Below, piece after piece: positions 19,010-20,608 of a stretch of DNA of 20,608 bases. Numbering within the stretch: position 1 is the stretch's first letter; each line of letters opens with the position of its first letter. Source of the DNA: a virus. The notes under the pieces are model-generated. The model had not been told where the DNA came from. It did no database searches and saw only the letters and a list, made by a program, of their open reading frames with translations. Made by a program: the position numbers and the translations under genes. The DNA lies in IMG/VR virus record IMGVR_UViG_3300031599_000051, positions 1-20,608 of that record, one strand, 5' to 3'.

Positions 19010-19768
19010 TTATACCTTATATAATTTTACATAGTTTAGACGTGTTTCGTTTGCACCAAACAGTCGATTTTCTGTAAGAGCTTTTACTTTAGCTTTAACA
19101 CGCTTCATTGTACCTTGTTCGTGTTTATGCTTGTTCATGAAGCTAACTAGATTGCCATCTATAACGGCTGTGTAGTTATAGCTTTCCCAATTAGCACTAT
19201 AACGTACATCTAGTATCTTAGCAACTCCTTCAACAACATCCTTCTCTTTGCCTAAGTGTTTACTGTCACGATACTCTACACGGATCTCTTTCTTTAGTCC
19301 ACTTTCGTGTTTGTCACGCTTTACAAATTCTGGAATAAACGCAAGTATGCCAAGGCGATTGTGTTTAATATCGTCTTGTGATACTGCTTCAATCATATCA
19401 CGTTTAAAGTCGTCTAAGTGTCCAAGTCCAAGAAGTACATAACGCTTCATCCAAACACGGATATCTTCAGCGGCAGTGTAATCTTCTTCAGTAGGACTAA
19501 ACTGGATAAAGTCGTCCGGCTTGTATCCACCAAAATACATTTTAACTAGTTCTTTGTTTGCGAACTGTGTTTTGTTTTCTTCTGTACTAAAACGTCGAGT
19601 ATCTTTAATATACTCAAACTTGTTAATACGATAAGCTGCTGACGCTATCGCGAGTACTTCTGATGTTTTAACATTTGGCGTCTTTCTTGGCCCGGCATGT
19701 GTTAGTTCATGCCCTAGCTCTACTTCAAGTTCATCACGTTTAAATGCTTGTTTGTTAGTTAGCCCCAT
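19010..19768 (-). CDS. Phage protein of unknown function (252 residues)
   Basis: The protein starts after GAGGTAC and overlaps the gene before it by 14 bases, yet has its own early promoter inside that gene. The N-terminal half is helical and charged; residues about 85-125 include DFIQFSPTEEDYTAAEDIRV and WMKRYVLLGLGHLDDFKRDM. The C-terminal part (from about 185) alternates strands (GVAKILDVRYSANWESYNYT, then TAVIDGNLVSFM) and ends KALTENRLFGANETRLNYVKL. This last part looks like the C-terminal strands of some phage replication proteins with OB-type folds, but I cannot name it. Confidence 0.75.
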   Translation of the reverse strand: MGLTNKQAFKRDELEVELGHELTHAGPRKTPNVKTSEVLAIASAAYRINKFEYIKDTRRFSTEENKTQFANKELVKMYFGGYKPDDFIQFSPTEEDYTAAEDIRVWMKRYVLLGLGHLDDFKRDMIEAVSQDDIKHNRLGILAFIPEFVKRDKHESGLKKEIRVEYRDSKHLGKEKDVVEGVAKILDVRYSANWESYNYTAVIDGNLVSFMNKHKHEQGTMKRVKAKVKALTENRLFGANETRLNYVKLYKV

Positions 19769-20153
19769 GTTGTACCTCTAGTGTGCCTATTAATATATCT
19801 ATAGTATACACTGTTTCTCCTTCTGTGTCAACCGGAAAAACATGAAATCCGTAGCCTTTAATAGTTTTTTCTATTGCTGATTCTATAACGGCTTCATCTT
19901 CATACGCCCATTCTGTACACCCAGGACCATCTAGTTCAATAGCATAATCAAACTGGTTCTTTAGTACTCGTTCAAGCTCACTAATAGGTATATCCTTTCC
20001 ATGCCACACTTTGCTAAATGTAGCTAAATGACTTTTACCTGGAAAACTATTCTGGTATACACCAAGTCGTGCCCTAGCTTTCTTAAATCCGGTGATGCCA
20101 ATTTTGACACCACCTTTCCCAAACGGGTCTCTCATTAGATACAATAGTTTCAT
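19755..20153 (-). CDS. GIY-YIG/T5orf172-like protein
   Basis: The start at 20153 (MKLLYLM) follows AGGTGG; an earlier ATG at 20195 lies in the upstream gene and is rejected. The 132 residues begin KLLYLMRDPFG and have VKIGITGFKKARARLG (16-31), the strand-turn-strand-helix pattern of the GIY-YIG superfamily, in the T5orf172-like variant where the second motif is KIGIT. Later features are ISELERVLKNQF and CTEWAYE with a Glu at the expected catalytic region. If active it would nick DNA, possibly as a mobility or anti-host factor; activity is uncertain because the first motif is LYL rather than GIY. Confidence 0.75.
   Translation of the reverse strand: MKLLYLMRDPFGKGGVKIGITGFKKARARLGVYQNSFPGKSHLATFSKVWHGKDIPISELERVLKNQFDYAIELDGPGCTEWAYEDEAVIESAIEKTIKGYGFHVFPVDTEGETVYTIDILIGTLEVQHGAN
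19803..19831 (-). promoter_or_regulatory. Sigma70-type early promoter inside a gene
   Basis: TTGACA (19826-19831), 17-base spacer, TATACT (19803-19808). It lies within the 3' part of the gene at 19755-20153 and drives the 19010-19768 gene. Confidence 0.82.
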
Positions 20154-20154
20154 G

Positions 20155-20608
20155 TTACCACCTACACTGTGCAGTTGGCAATTGAATACGTCCAATTGAC
20201 TTATTATACAAGTTAATTAGTGCATCATACACACGCCACTGATCGTGGTCTCTAGGCTGTGTAAACCCTTTCTTTTCTAGCACTTCGTAGTAATTATCCT
20301 TGAGTGCTTTTTGTGTTGATGTAGGATCACCAAACTGCGTTGTAAATAGTTTGCCAAGTTCTATATCAAACTGTTCATCTATAGCAAAGCCTTCTACTTC
20401 TGCCATTTTGTACAACAATGCTAATGGTCTCCAAACCTCAAGTTCTGCTGGTGCAAGATCCCAAGTACGTTTGTGAAACTTTAGAGCACGTTTGAAGTAT
20501 TTGCCTTTGACTCCGTAGTCATCTGTCATTTCAAATATAGCTTGGCCACTTTTGATCTGACTAAATGCATTGTTTGTGTTTGTATTACGTTTAGGGTAAA
20601 ACCCTGCT
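20155..20608 (-). CDS. Phage protein of unknown function, partial (cut by right edge)
   Basis: The frame stays open to the right edge, so the true start is outside the window. An internal ATG at 20529 has no ribosome site. The visible 150 residues include a helical, Trp-rich part (residues about 40-66 from the edge, FKRALKFHKRTWDLAPAELE) and an acidic helix IDEQFDIELGKLF, ending in PTAQCRW. It ends with TAA one base before the ATG of the next gene. No family is recognised. Confidence 0.65.
   Translation of the reverse strand, partial: AGFYPKRNTNTNNAFSQIKSGQAIFEMTDDYGVKGKYFKRALKFHKRTWDLAPAELEVWRPLALLYKMAEVEGFAIDEQFDIELGKLFTTQFGDPTSTQKALKDNYYEVLEKKGFTQPRDHDQWRVYDALINLYNKSIGRIQLPTAQCRW

Noticed and set aside
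20155-20529. Complete gene starting at ATG 20529
   Set aside because: No ribosome site precedes the ATG and the frame stays open to the window edge, so it is better described as a partial gene.
1-20608. CRISPR array, insertion sequence or integrase/attachment site
   Set aside because: No regularly spaced direct repeats, transposase or integrase motifs were seen; the tail-fibre repeats are coding and diverged.

Overview
This window looks like part of the genome of a marine T4-like myovirus. The evidence is AT-rich sequence, near-continuous coding with ATGA/TAATG start-stop overlaps, two perfect T4-type late promoters (TATAAATA), consensus sigma70-type early promoters, six tRNA genes with encoded CCA ends, and a gene set typical of marine T4-like phages: UV-damage endonuclease, ATP-dependent DNA ligase, tail-fibre-like proteins, ClpP, a QueD-like protein, and two 2OG-Fe(II) oxygenases. 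No photosynthesis gene is visible. A YcfJ-like glycine-zipper envelope protein hints at a Gram-negative, perhaps proteobacterial, host. The host cannot be fixed from this window.

Layout. 1-800: three small genes around late promoters (a membrane protein cut by the left edge, a SAP/HeH-like protein and a coiled-coil protein). 699-2639: uvsE, a leader that may hold a 48-codon TTG-started gene, and the first 2OG-Fe(II) oxygenase. 2700-3101: five tRNAs (transcription order Trp, Tyr, Pro, CAU, Cys), preceded by a short promoter/mini-ORF/terminator unit (3112-3293). 3290-5749: two small genes, a GT8-like glycosyltransferase, a QueD-like protein and a Rossmann-like protein. 5789-9700: the main plus-strand block, with a repeat-containing tail fibre, a beta-propeller-like protein started by an overlapping TTG, an ORF with no convincing start, a membrane protein and a zinc-finger protein. 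9675-12464: minus-strand membrane protein, second tail-fibre-like protein and a large unknown protein. 12534-14038: DNA ligase and tRNA-Ser. 14043-15484: small genes, a SWIM-finger protein and a metallophosphoesterase. 15551-16987: two envelope proteins and the second 2OG-Fe(II) oxygenase. 16990-18755: a tight clpP operon with two genes overlapping in different frames. 18797-20608: small conserved genes, an unknown 252-residue protein, a GIY-YIG/T5orf172-like protein, and a gene running off the right edge.

Regulation is unusually readable. Ten minus-strand promoters share TTGACA/TTGACT, a spacer of exactly 17 bp, and a TATAAT-like -10. Several have the -35 box inside or touching the stop codon of the gene upstream. 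Two genes carry perfect late promoters, and weaker variants precede parts of the plus-strand tail block. This fits early/middle expression of minus-strand metabolism and host-takeover genes and late expression of virion genes.
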